The notes under the pieces: model-generated
What the model saw: the letters and a program-made list of their open reading frames with translations, nothing else
Databases searched by the model: none
Told to the model about the DNA's origin: nothing
Translations under genes and position numbers: made by a program
NCBI GenBank assembly: GCA_021621525.1
Contig: JAJVUU010000016.1
Span: 1 to 33,599, forward strand
Direction of reading: 5' to 3'
From: Caryophanales bacterium
GTDB taxonomy: Bacteria > Bacillota_I > Bacilli_A > RFN20 > CAG-288
Length of the DNA: 33,599 nt
Shown here: positions 1 to 8,334 of the stretch, piece by piece
Position numbering within the stretch: the stretch's first letter is position 1
How the letters are laid out: each line of letters starts with the position of its first letter

Positions 1-55
1 AAAGGGGAGTTAGTCGAGTCAAGTTTTTGGCCTGACTTTTCTAACAGCCCCTTTT
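1..55 (-). terminator. Probable htpG terminator (cut by window edge)
   Basis: On the minus strand, immediately after the htpG stop codon, a hairpin is formed by AAAGGGG (1-7) pairing with CCCCTTT (48-54), extended inward by GTTAG (9-13) with CTAAC (41-45). The minus-strand transcript would end in C and U residues at the window edge, so the full U-tract cannot be seen. Confidence 0.6.
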
Positions 56-58
56 CAT

Positions 59-1996
59 TTACTTCTGATAGGCTTTCAACATCAACTCGTTAAGATTCCT
101 GATGAAGGACTGCCTGTCTTCGATTTCAAATCCTTCCAGCAGCATAGCCTCGTCATATAGGACTTCAGAGACACGCTTGATTTCTGCAGGGTCATTGTTC
201 TTCTTGACCGCCTCAAAGAGAGGATGGTTCGGATTGATTTGAAGAACCTTGACAGCTTTTGCTTTGTTCTCCGGGTTGTTTTTGACTTCAGGTTCCGAAT
301 TCAAGACGTTTTCCATATTCAAAGAAAGTCCGTCCTTCGTAGCCAAAGACACTGGAGCATCTTCAAGGTGCAAGGAGAAGGCAACTTCATCAACCTTGTC
401 CTTAAGTTCATTCTTCATATCATCGAGCAAAGCCTTATTGTCATTTGTGAGGGTCTCAAGTGTCTTCTTTTCATCCTCGCTGAGGTCATCCTTGTTCTCC
501 GTTGTGATGTTCATGAACGGGACCTTGTCATAATCATTCATCATGGTGAGGGTAAACTCATCGATCTGGTTATGAAGAAGAAGGACGTTCCAGCCAAGCT
601 TCTTGAACCTTGCCATCTCCGGAAGCATCTTGATAGCTTCCAAAGTCTTCCCGGAAGCAAAATAGATGTTCTTCTGATCAGCTGGCATCTTTTCCTTATA
701 AGCCTTCAAGGAAACAGGCTTTTCTTCATTGAGAGAATCAAAGACAAGCAAATCCTGAAGTTCTTCCTTCTTCATGCCATAGGAAGAATAGATGCCGAAC
801 TTGATGAAATCACCATAGCTCTTGAAGAACTCCAGATACTTGTCATAGTCTTCATCCTTAAGCTGCTTCAACCTTTCAAGAACCTTCTTTTCGATGTTCT
901 TGGCAATCTTCTCGAGAAGCGGGGATTTCTGAAGCATCTCACGGGAGATGTTCAGCTGAAGGTCTTCCGAATCGATCAGTCCGCGGATGAACTTCAGATA
1001 ATCAGGTACCAATTCCTTGTTCTTCTCTTCGATGAAGATTCCCTTGGCATAGAGAGCCAACCCCTTCTCATAATCCTGGGCATAGAGATTATAAGGGACA
1101 TGCTTCGGAATGAATACCAAGGCAGAATATTCCAAGGTTCCTTCCATCTTGATGTTCATGGAAATCAAAGGATCTTCATAATCATTGAACCTTGCTTTAT
1201 AGAATTCACTGAGATCCTTTTCGGTAACATCTTTCTTTGGTTTCTTCCAAAGCGGCACCATGGAGTTCAGGATTTCTTCCTTTTCTTCATCGTGATACTT
1301 TCCTTCAACCGGCTTGCCGTCCTTGTCAAGGTCCTGGACAGAATGGTTGACCATCATCTTGATTGGATAACGGATGAAATCGGAATATCTCTTGACGAGA
1401 TCCTTGATTCGATAATCCTCAAGATAATCAGAGTACTTTTCTTCCTCCGTATCATCCTTGAGATAGACACGGATGGCAGTACCACTGTCAGTAAGGAACG
1501 GCTTTTCATCATCTTCGATGGTGTAGGTTTCAACACCATCAGAGCTGAAGATGCCAGCCTTTCCATTCACATCCCTGGAAAACACCTCAATCTTCTTTGC
1601 AACCATGAAGGCAGAATAGAAGCCGACACCGAATTGACCAATCAAATCGACATCTTCCTTCTTTTCCTTCATTTCCTTGTACTTTTCAAGGAATTCCTTG
1701 GTTCCGGAACGGGCGATGGTACCAAGATTCTTTTCCAGATCCTCCTTGGACATACCGATACCATTGTCTTTGACCTCAAGGTAGCGTTCCTTCTTGTTCA
1801 GGGTGAGATAAATCTGATAATCCTTCTGAGGATACTTTCCTTCTGACTGCAAAGCCATGAACTTATATTTGTCAATGGCATCGCTGGCATTGGAGATAAG
1901 TTCCCTCAAAAAAATTTCCTTATTGGAATAAATGGAATTGATCATCAGGTTGAGCAATTCCTTGGACTCTGTCTTAAATGTTTTTTCTTCCTTCAT
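59..1996 (-). CDS. htpG: Molecular chaperone HtpG (Hsp90 family)
   Basis: This encodes a 645-aa cytosolic ATP-dependent Hsp90 chaperone, close to the usual bacterial length of about 620-650 aa. The N-terminal GHKL ATPase motifs are clear: ELISNASDAIDK at residues 32-43 (catalytic Glu32 and Mg-coordinating Asn36), DNGIGM at 77-82, and GQFGVGFYSAF further on. The middle domain contains the typical QLNISREMLQ segment, here LQLNISREMLQ. I placed the start at the ATG at 1996 because a strong TGGAGG lies 8 nt upstream. An in-frame ATG at 2011 would add five residues but has no ribosome binding site and contains that SD within its coding sequence. The gene stands alone: a CIRCE operator lies upstream and a hairpin terminator downstream. 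Regulation by the HrcA repressor is therefore expected. Confidence 0.97.
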   Translation of the reverse strand: MKEEKTFKTESKELLNLMINSIYSNKEIFLRELISNASDAIDKYKFMALQSEGKYPQKDYQIYLTLNKKERYLEVKDNGIGMSKEDLEKNLGTIARSGTKEFLEKYKEMKEKKEDVDLIGQFGVGFYSAFMVAKKIEVFSRDVNGKAGIFSSDGVETYTIEDDEKPFLTDSGTAIRVYLKDDTEEEKYSDYLEDYRIKDLVKRYSDFIRYPIKMMVNHSVQDLDKDGKPVEGKYHDEEKEEILNSMVPLWKKPKKDVTEKDLSEFYKARFNDYEDPLISMNIKMEGTLEYSALVFIPKHVPYNLYAQDYEKGLALYAKGIFIEEKNKELVPDYLKFIRGLIDSEDLQLNISREMLQKSPLLEKIAKNIEKKVLERLKQLKDEDYDKYLEFFKSYGDFIKFGIYSSYGMKKEELQDLLVFDSLNEEKPVSLKAYKEKMPADQKNIYFASGKTLEAIKMLPEMARFKKLGWNVLLLHNQIDEFTLTMMNDYDKVPFMNITTENKDDLSEDEKKTLETLTNDNKALLDDMKNELKDKVDEVAFSLHLEDAPVSLATKDGLSLNMENVLNSEPEVKNNPENKAKAVKVLQINPNHPLFEAVKKNNDPAEIKRVSEVLYDEAMLLEGFEIEDRQSFIRNLNELMLKAYQK

Positions 1997-2019
1997 TTTG
2001 ATAGCCTCCATACTTTGGC

Positions 2020-2056
2020 AAGGTCTATTTTAGCACTTATTAACGGAGAGTGCTAA
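2020..2056 (-). promoter_or_regulatory. CIRCE operator overlapping the htpG promoter
   Basis: At 2030-2056 the inverted repeat TTAGCACTT-N9-GAGTGCTAA differs at one base from the canonical CIRCE element (TTAGCACTC-N9-GAGTGCTAA), the HrcA binding site. On the minus strand a TAAAAT -10-like box lies at the downstream end of the element, with a TTAGCA -35-like box inside the upstream half-site at 18-bp spacing. HrcA binding would block this promoter. The half-sites are read directly; the promoter boxes are inferred. Confidence 0.9.
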
Positions 2057-2200
2057 TTTTTTAAAAAACTTTCCTTCATCCATTTTCCCGAGGCGCCATC
2101 ATCTTGAAAATCCATTGAAAATATCATTCCATGCCTATAGAAAAGCAAACGGATTCAAAGTTCGATTTACAGCGTTCCTCTTCACACTTTCACGGCACAG

Positions 2201-2231
2201 AAAAAAGGCCACCTCCGAAGAAGCAGCCTTT
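2201..2231 (-). terminator. Terminator of the ABC exporter operon
   Basis: Six bases after the stop codon the minus strand forms a 12-bp stem, AAAGGCTGCTTC paired with GAGGTGGCCTTT (including G-U pairs), closed by a stable UUCG tetraloop and followed by a run of T. This is a textbook intrinsic terminator. Confidence 0.88.
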
Positions 2232-2237
2232 GAAATC

Positions 2238-4202
2238 TCAGTCTTCCTTGATGGAATTTCCGGTATAGAGCTGATAGTATTTGCCCTTTTGAGCAAGCAA
2301 GGAATCATGGGAACCACGCTCGATGATACGTCCGTGGTCAAGAACCATGATGACATCGGAGTTCTTGATGGTAGAAAGACGATGTGCGATGACGAAGACG
2401 GTCCTTCCTTCCATGATGGCATCCATGCCTTTGGTAACCATTGCCTCTGTTCTGGAGTCGATGCTGGAAGTAGCCTCATCCAGAATGAGGACAGGAGGAT
2501 TGGCAACTGCAGCCCTGGCGATGGCGAGGAGCTGTCTCTGACCCTGGGAAAGGGAAGCCCCGCCATTCTTCAAAACGGTCTGATATCCATTCGGAAGCTG
2601 ATTGATGAAGGTATCGGCATTGGCAAGCTTGGCAGCGGTATAGACTTCCTCGTCCGTCGCATCAAGCTTTCCATAGCGAATGTTCTCCAAGACGGTTCCG
2701 GTAAACAGCTTGGTATCCTGGAAGACCATTCCGAGAGAACGTCTCAAGTCAGCCTTCTTGATTTTATTGATATTGATGCCATCATAACGGATTTTTCCGT
2801 CAGCGATGTCATAGAAGCGATTGAGGAGGTTGGTGATGGTTGTCTTTCCGGCACCGGTAGGGCCGACAAAGGCAATCTTCTGACCTGGCTCGGCATATAA
2901 AGTAATGTCATGCAGGACAATCTTATCTTTGACATATCCGAAATCGGCATGGTCGATGGTTATTTTGCCTTTAAGCCAATGGTACTCGACACCAGAGCCA
3001 TCTTTATGCGGATGCTTCCATGCCCACTTCCCGGTCCTTTCCTTGCATTCGACAGGGTTGCCATTCTCATCTTCCTTGGCATTGACAAGTTCGACATATC
3101 CGTCATCGACTTCGGCAGGTTCATCAATCATGCCGAAAATCCTGCTTGCGCCGGCCAAAGCCATCGTGATGGTATTCAACTGCTGTGCCATCTGGCCGAT
3201 TGGATTGACAAACGACTTCGAATAGAGGAGGAAGGATGTGATAAGGCCTATAGAATAAACATGTGCACCGGCAAAGTTGTATCCGGTGATGTTGTTGATG
3301 ACAAACAAGCCTCCCACCAAGGCAAGGATGGCATATTGCATGTTTCCAAGCTGATTGACGATAGGCATCAGAGTATTCGCATAGCGGTTTGCGGAAACAG
3401 ACTGGCGATATAGTTCCTCGTTGTGCTTACGGAACCCTTCGATGTTCTTATCTTCATAGTTGAAGACTTTGACGACCTTCTGACCGGCAATCATTTCCTC
3501 GACATATCCATTCGTCTTGCCCAGTTCAATCTGTTGCTTGACGAAATGCTTTCCTGAATGAGAAGCGAAGAACTTCGAAAGGAAGAACATGCCGAGGCCG
3601 AAGCAGACAACGACAACCATCAGATAGAGATCCGTTGCCATCATCATGAAGAAACAGGCAATCATGGTGACAGCGCTGGAAATCATCATTGGGATGCTTC
3701 TTGCCAGCATCTCACGCAAGGCATCGACGTCGTTTGTATAGACGGACATGATGTCACCATGTGTATGCTGATCAAAATAGGAAACAGGAAGATCCTGCAT
3801 ATGGCTATAAAGATGATCGCGGATTTTCTTCTGGACACCCTGAGAAATATAAGCCATGAAGAAGTTATAGCAATAAGAGGCAATGACACCAAGGCAGAAG
3901 ATACCTACCAGGATGCCGATGGTCGGATAGAAGCCAACAGGAATGGTCTGTCCTTTCAAGGTAAGAAGATAGGCGTGAGCGTCTCCGCCGTTCTGAAGCG
4001 GGTCCAATGCCGGTGTCAGGAATTCATCGATGAGAATTGTGCCTACAAAGAAAGAATTGACGACGTTGGCAAAGGAAACAATGAAGACAGAAAGAATGAC
4101 GAAGACGAAAAGAGGTCCATATTCCTTCCAAATGATGGAAAGAAGACGTTTCATGGCACCGGACTTCATGCCTGAAACCTGTGCTGGCTTAGTCGTTGAC
4201 AT
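2238..4202 (-). CDS. Heterodimeric ABC exporter, subunit with consensus ATP site
   Basis: This encodes a 654-aa half-transporter: an N-terminal six-helix ABC exporter domain followed by a nucleotide-binding domain. Visible motifs are Walker A GPTGAGKT (Lys about residue 453), Walker B LILDEATSS with the catalytic Glu, and the switch His in VIAHRLSTI. The signature motif is degenerate, SLSQGQ instead of LSGGQ. An insertion of roughly 40-50 residues, rich in charged and Trp residues, separates the membrane and ATPase domains. I chose the ATG at 4202 because a perfect GGAGGTGAT SD lies 8 nt upstream; longer in-frame starts would run further into the preceding gene. It overlaps that gene by 14 nt, implying translational coupling. 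The pair resembles BmrCD/LmrCD multidrug exporters; the substrate cannot be read from sequence. Confidence 0.93.
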   Translation of the reverse strand: MSTTKPAQVSGMKSGAMKRLLSIIWKEYGPLFVFVILSVFIVSFANVVNSFFVGTILIDEFLTPALDPLQNGGDAHAYLLTLKGQTIPVGFYPTIGILVGIFCLGVIASYCYNFFMAYISQGVQKKIRDHLYSHMQDLPVSYFDQHTHGDIMSVYTNDVDALREMLARSIPMMISSAVTMIACFFMMMATDLYLMVVVVCFGLGMFFLSKFFASHSGKHFVKQQIELGKTNGYVEEMIAGQKVVKVFNYEDKNIEGFRKHNEELYRQSVSANRYANTLMPIVNQLGNMQYAILALVGGLFVINNITGYNFAGAHVYSIGLITSFLLYSKSFVNPIGQMAQQLNTITMALAGASRIFGMIDEPAEVDDGYVELVNAKEDENGNPVECKERTGKWAWKHPHKDGSGVEYHWLKGKITIDHADFGYVKDKIVLHDITLYAEPGQKIAFVGPTGAGKTTITNLLNRFYDIADGKIRYDGININKIKKADLRRSLGMVFQDTKLFTGTVLENIRYGKLDATDEEVYTAAKLANADTFINQLPNGYQTVLKNGGASLSQGQRQLLAIARAAVANPPVLILDEATSSIDSRTEAMVTKGMDAIMEGRTVFVIAHRLSTIKNSDVIMVLDHGRIIERGSHDSLLAQKGKYYQLYTGNSIKED

Positions 4203-5958
4203 CGAAATCACCTCCTCCCAACTGGGATTCATACAGTTCTCTATATACATCACAACGTTCCATCAATTCATCGTTGTTGCCGATATCGACAATTTTTCCG
4301 CCGGCTTCCAAGACGATAATCTGACGGCAGTCCTTGATGGAAAGGATGCGCTGGGCAATGATGAATTTTGTGACATCCGGCTTTGTTGAAGCCAATCCAG
4401 AACGAATGAGGGCATCCGTATGGGTATCGCAGGCAGATGTGGAGTCATCCAGAATCAGAACCTTCGGATTCTTCAGAAGCGCTCTTGCAATGCACAGTCT
4501 TTGCTTCTGACCACCGGAGACATTAGTTCCTCCTTCTACAATCTGAGTATCAAGTCCCTGGGGGAACGTCTTCAGGAATTCGCTGGCCTGGGCAAGGTCA
4601 CATGCCTCCCAGATTTCTTCATCAGTAGCATTCTCATTTCCCCATTTCAGGTTATCGCGTATGGTACCGGTGAAGAGAACATTCTTCTGAAGGACGACAG
4701 CAACGGAATCACGAAGCGTCTTCAAATCATAATCACGGACATCGACTCCACCGATTCTGACTGTCCCCTCATCAACATCATATAGACGTGCCATAAGGGA
4801 AACAAGACTGGTCTTGGATGAACCGGTAGGGCCGATGATACCGATGGTATCACCTTGCCTGAAGTGAAGATTGACATGGCTTAAAACCGGTTTGCCTGGA
4901 ACATATCCGAAGGTGACATCGTCATAATCGACATCTCCGTTTTTTACTTCATAGATAGGATTGGTACAATTCTTGATATCCGGTTCTTCCTGTATGATTT
5001 CCACGATACGTTCAGCAGAATTTCTTGAGATGATGATCATGACATAGACCATGGAAACCATCATCAGGGACATGAGAATCATCATGACATAGGTAAAGAG
5101 GGAAGAGAGCTGTGTCGTATGAAGTGTCGGGTTCTTGGCAGTGATCATATTGGCGCCAAGGATGGAAATAAGGATCATCGCCGTCCAGATGGCTAAGTTC
5201 ATGACGGGATTGTTGAAAGAAAGGAAGCTTTCAGCCTTGACAAAGTTATGATAAATGCCATCCGAAACAGATTCAAAGGCATCCGTATGGAATTTCTTTC
5301 GGTCAAAAGACTTCACGACACGGATACCATCGACATCTTCCTCGACGGACTCATTGAGTTCATCATAGGTATTGAATATCTTTTCGAAAATCGGATGAGC
5401 CTTCTTGGAGATAAAAATCAAGACAAAAAGAAGGACTGGCACAATGATCAAGAAGATCCAAGCAAGGCTCGGTGCCATGACAAAGCACATGATCATGGCA
5501 AAGACAAGCATGAAAGGTGCACGGATGACCGTACGGATGATATTCATGAAGGACATCTGGACATTGGTGACATCCGTGGTCGTCCTGGTGACGATGGATG
5601 CGGGAGAAAATTTATCGATGTTCTTGAAGGAGTAGTCCTGGATTTTGACGAATTCAGCATCACGAAGGTTTTTGCCAAAACCAGCAGAGGCCGAACTTGC
5701 CCAATATCCGCCAAGGATGCCAAAGATGGTGGCAGCAACAGCCATACCGACAAGGATACCGACCCACATGAGAATCGTTCCCATATCCTTATCTTCGATG
5801 CCTTTCAACAAATATTGCATAAAGAAGGCCAAAAGGATTTCAATCGCACTTTCAAAGAAGACCATCACCCAAGTCAAGATGACGTCTCTCCAATATTGTC
5901 TGATATTATTCGCAAGCACCTTGATAGTGTGTGCTTTTTTCTTAACCGTTGTTTTCAT
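4189..5958 (-). CDS. Heterodimeric ABC exporter, subunit with degenerate ATP site
   Basis: This is a 589-aa half-transporter with six predicted membrane helices in the first ~310 residues and an ATPase domain after that. Walker A is GPTGSSKT (Lys382), the signature motif is intact (NVSGGQKQR), but Walker B ends in LILDDSTSA, with Asp in place of the catalytic Glu, and the switch residue is Gln in IIAQRILSI instead of His. Combined with the degenerate signature motif of its partner, one of the two composite ATP sites is predicted to be non-hydrolytic, the classical asymmetry of LmrCD/BmrCD/TM287-288 type exporters. GAGGT lies 7 nt before the ATG. It begins 9 nt after the marR stop, so it is co-transcribed with a local regulator and probably induced by the regulator's ligand. 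Multidrug or peptide efflux is likely but unproven. Confidence 0.93.
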   Translation of the reverse strand: MKTTVKKKAHTIKVLANNIRQYWRDVILTWVMVFFESAIEILLAFFMQYLLKGIEDKDMGTILMWVGILVGMAVAATIFGILGGYWASSASAGFGKNLRDAEFVKIQDYSFKNIDKFSPASIVTRTTTDVTNVQMSFMNIIRTVIRAPFMLVFAMIMCFVMAPSLAWIFLIIVPVLLFVLIFISKKAHPIFEKIFNTYDELNESVEEDVDGIRVVKSFDRKKFHTDAFESVSDGIYHNFVKAESFLSFNNPVMNLAIWTAMILISILGANMITAKNPTLHTTQLSSLFTYVMMILMSLMMVSMVYVMIIISRNSAERIVEIIQEEPDIKNCTNPIYEVKNGDVDYDDVTFGYVPGKPVLSHVNLHFRQGDTIGIIGPTGSSKTSLVSLMARLYDVDEGTVRIGGVDVRDYDLKTLRDSVAVVLQKNVLFTGTIRDNLKWGNENATDEEIWEACDLAQASEFLKTFPQGLDTQIVEGGTNVSGGQKQRLCIARALLKNPKVLILDDSTSACDTHTDALIRSGLASTKPDVTKFIIAQRILSIKDCRQIIVLEAGGKIVDIGNNDELMERCDVYRELYESQLGGGDFDVND

Positions 5959-5967
5959 ATGATAACC

Positions 5968-6411
5968 TCAGTAATTTCTTATAGAAACGTTGTCCCTTAT
6001 CTTCTTCAGCAGCCTGGATATGGTTTCCTTGTCTGCAAGACTCAGGCCATTTTCAACAATCTTTGTGATTTCGTCAAGCGCTTTGTCCATATCCTGTTTC
6101 ATTCTTTTGCCTTCATCAGTCACCATGATGAATTTCTTTCTCTTGTCATTCGGATCGATTCGGACTTCTATCAGCTTCTTTTTTTCCAAAGAAGACAGGG
6201 TGATTGACGTCGTTGCTTTGCTGAGACATGTATACTGCATCAAATCCTTGGCACAAAGCTCCTCGCCCACCTTGTCATAAAAAAAGCGCAAGGTATGACA
6301 TTCCATGGGAGTAAGAGGAGAATGGATTTCTTTAGCGAGATATGATGCGATAAACGTGTCGATGCAATTGGCTGTCTGATGAATCTGACTTCCAATAGGT
6401 TTGTCGTTCAT
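5968..6411 (-). CDS. MarR-family transcriptional regulator
   Basis: This encodes a 147-aa winged-helix regulator. The recognition region runs through LCAKDLMQYTCLSKATTSI, and the wing carries the family hallmark DPNDKRKK (D-x-x-D-x-R type), followed by TDEGKRM. The start is the ATG at 6411, preceded by TGGAGG with a short 4-nt gap; an upstream in-frame ATG exists but lacks a ribosome binding site. The gene is first in an operon with the two ABC exporter genes, so it most likely represses its own operon until it binds a toxic ligand. Two near-identical 15-bp sites lie upstream and are candidate operators. Confidence 0.9.
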   Translation of the reverse strand: MNDKPIGSQIHQTANCIDTFIASYLAKEIHSPLTPMECHTLRFFYDKVGEELCAKDLMQYTCLSKATTSITLSSLEKKKLIEVRIDPNDKRKKFIMVTDEGKRMKQDMDKALDEITKIVENGLSLADKETISRLLKKIRDNVSIRNY

Positions 6412-6424
6412 GTTTCCTCCATTT

Positions 6425-6508
6425 AGTTTGAGTTCTAACGAAATAGATTTTATCAAAGTCAAAGCAAAACTTTATGCTGAAAGCCTTTCCAAAAGTTTGG
6501 ATTCTAAC
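6425..6508 (-). promoter_or_regulatory. Duplicated operator-like sites upstream of marR
   Basis: Two 15-bp sites, AGTTTGAGTTCTAAC (6425-6439) and AGTTTGGATTCTAAC (6494-6508), match at 13 of 15 positions. Read on the minus strand the second is an imperfect dyad, AGTTAG-AATC-CAAACT, with 5 of 6 paired positions, the architecture of MarR dimer sites. The first lies 14 nt before the marR start codon and both flank an AT-rich stretch containing TTGACT. Operator function is inferred from position and symmetry. Confidence 0.55.
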
Positions 6509-6731
6509 TAATCCAGCATCAAAGTTACGATTCAACAGGCCATGCCAAGACAGGTGCCAACCATGTATATCATTATAAGTAATTCATTCTAATCGGTTCT
6601 TAAAAAGCGATAATATTTGAAATATCAATATTAAACATTCTATTATTATCAAGAAAAAGTTTTTTGATGGATAAAAGATTTCTTCTTTTCTTTCTTCTAT
6701 TCCGGCAAATCCAGCCCTATAATGATTCCCT

Positions 6732-7191
6732 ATGGATGAAATGACAGGAAAACTCGACCATGGAAGAATCTAGCCACTGGTATTTTCTTTGCCATCATCT
6801 CTCTGAATGACCAGCTTCATACCAACTAGAAGATTCTCAAGGAAGACCAGGATTATCTTCAACACATCTGCCTTGTGCCTTTTGACTCTTGGCATCATGA
6901 TTTCCGTTATCACCATCTTCTTAGTCCAGATGACCTTACAGAACATCAATGTAGCCTTGGACCAGGCTTTGAGTGCCTTGCTTCTTGCCGTAACGAGAAA
7001 AATCAACATATTCATTCCCCTTTGTTTCCTACTTACCCACTTTCTTAGGTTGGGTATATCTATCCGAAGGAATCGCTGACATCCTTATAAGAACCATCAC
7101 TTCAATCACCTTCTTGATTACGTTTCCAACGATTTTCCATGGGTGTGAAGAACATTGCAAGGATAAAATCGACCAGACGTCAGCATTTTAA
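6732..7191 (+). pseudogene. Frameshifted remnant of a small membrane protein gene
   Basis: This is the only coding-like signal in the 790-bp gap between marR and the SPFH operon. A hydrophobic frame (6807-7079) reads RKTRIIFNTSALCLLTLG and then two membrane-like stretches. At about 7010-7045 the coding character moves to a neighbouring frame, which reads FLGWVYLSEGIADILIRT and continues hydrophobic to a stop at 7191. The 5' part (from ATG 6732) contains two stop codons (6771 and 6804). No ribosome binding site precedes an intact start. I read it as a decayed gene; the family is not recognisable. Confidence 0.4.
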
Positions 7192-7204
7192 AAAACCAGG
7201 CATT

Positions 7205-7232
7205 TAAAAAGGAGGCCCGTCATAAGCCTCCT
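7205..7232 (-). terminator. Terminator of the SPFH operon
   Basis: Minus-strand hairpin AGGAGGC (7226-7232 in complement) with GCCTCCT (7210-7216), 9-nt loop, followed by TTTTTAAA. It lies 8 nt beyond the stop codon of the SPFH gene. Confidence 0.85.
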
Positions 7233-7239
7233 AATGGTT

Positions 7240-8316
7240 TCAGTGTTTCCCTTCTTTGTGATCAAGAAGAAGTTCTTTATGAAGTTCAGCTTCAGATTCC
7301 ATGAAATCTTTCTTTGTGATAGCCGGTTTGCTTACGACCTTCTTTAGTTCTTCCGTCTTGACAGCTGCAGGAGCCTTCATACCTTCAACCGTCTCAGTCA
7401 AAGCCCCGGCAAGGGAAGTGACTTTGGCGATATCCGTAGGGACGATCAATTTTGTAGCCTTACCATCGGCAACCTTGGCAAGCGTCTCATAGGAACGGAT
7501 GGTCAATACAGCGGAAGAAGGATTGGCTTCATTGATGAGCTTGATAGCTTCAGCCTCGGCTTTACGAACCATAAGTTCACCATCAGCCTCTGCCTTCTTG
7601 ACCTTGAGGATTGCTTCAGCCTGTGCTTCAGCTCTTTTGATAGCTGCTTCTTTTTCGGCTTCGGCATTGAGAATAGCTGCTTCCTTGTTACCTTCGGCAA
7701 TCGTGACGGCTGACGTCTTTTCACCTTCGGCAATCAGGATTTTTTCTCTCTTCTCACGTTCGGCACGCATCTGCTTTTCCATAGCTGCCTGGATATCCTT
7801 CGGAGGAAGGATGTTCTTGACTTCGACCCTGGTAACCTTGATGCCCCATGGATCAGTAGCTTCATCAAGAATCTGTCTCATCTTGGTATTGATGATGTCA
7901 CGGCTTGTAAGAGTCTGATCAAGATCAAGATCACCGATGATGTTTCTTAAAGTCGTAGCAGAAAGTGCCTCGATACCAGCAATCGGATTCTCGACACCAT
8001 AAGTGAACAGCTTTGGATCAGTGACATTGAAGAAGACGACCGTATCAATCTGCATCGTAACATTGTCCTTGGTGATGACAGGCTGAGGCGGGAAGTCATA
8101 AATTTGTTCCTTCATCGAGACCTTTTTGGATACCCTGTCGACAAACGGAACAAGGAAATGAACACCTGTGTCCCATGTAGCAAGGTATTTTCCAAGCCTT
8201 TCGACGACAAACTTATCGGTCTGATTGACGATTTTTATCTTTGAAAGTAAAGTAATCAAAATGGCAAGAACGATAATACCTAAAAATACTAAAGCAATAA
8301 TTGCACCTACTGGCAT
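7240..8316 (-). CDS. SPFH/Band 7 (stomatin/QmcA-like) membrane protein
   Basis: This encodes a 358-aa protein with one N-terminal membrane anchor (about residues 5-25), an SPFH domain (about 30-200, including FVVERLGKYLATWDTGVHF and the paraslipin-type DPWGIKVTRVEVKNI), then a long Ala/Glu/Lys-rich heptad region (EAEKEAAIKRAEAQAEA and similar) expected to form a coiled coil that drives ring-like oligomers. The C-terminal ~60 residues are less conserved. Proteins of this family scaffold membrane microdomains and affect membrane protease and lipid organisation. GGAG lies 9 nt before the ATG. It is the last gene of a three-gene operon after an NfeD-like gene, the usual partner. Its length is slightly longer than a typical QmcA (about 300 aa). 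Confidence 0.92.
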   Translation of the reverse strand: MPVGAIIALVFLGIIVLAILITLLSKIKIVNQTDKFVVERLGKYLATWDTGVHFLVPFVDRVSKKVSMKEQIYDFPPQPVITKDNVTMQIDTVVFFNVTDPKLFTYGVENPIAGIEALSATTLRNIIGDLDLDQTLTSRDIINTKMRQILDEATDPWGIKVTRVEVKNILPPKDIQAAMEKQMRAEREKREKILIAEGEKTSAVTIAEGNKEAAILNAEAEKEAAIKRAEAQAEAILKVKKAEADGELMVRKAEAEAIKLINEANPSSAVLTIRSYETLAKVADGKATKLIVPTDIAKVTSLAGALTETVEGMKAPAAVKTEELKKVVSKPAITKKDFMESEAELHKELLLDHKEGKH

Positions 8317-8334
8317 AATGATTTCTCCTTTTTA

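Noticed and set aside
224..1846. A 540-codon open frame opposite htpG
   Set aside because: Codon-register shadow of the certain gene htpG.
1997..2011. Upstream ATG for htpG
   Set aside because: The SD for the downstream ATG (TGGAGG) lies inside this extension and the upstream ATG has none.
6613..6625. AT-rich palindrome ATATTTGAAATAT upstream of the gene remnant
   Set aside because: Short, in AT-rich DNA, with no adjacent gene start; expected by chance.
6770..7015. 81-codon minus-strand frame opposite the gene remnant
   Set aside because: No SD, basic composition without recognisable fold, and the plus-strand reading is better supported.
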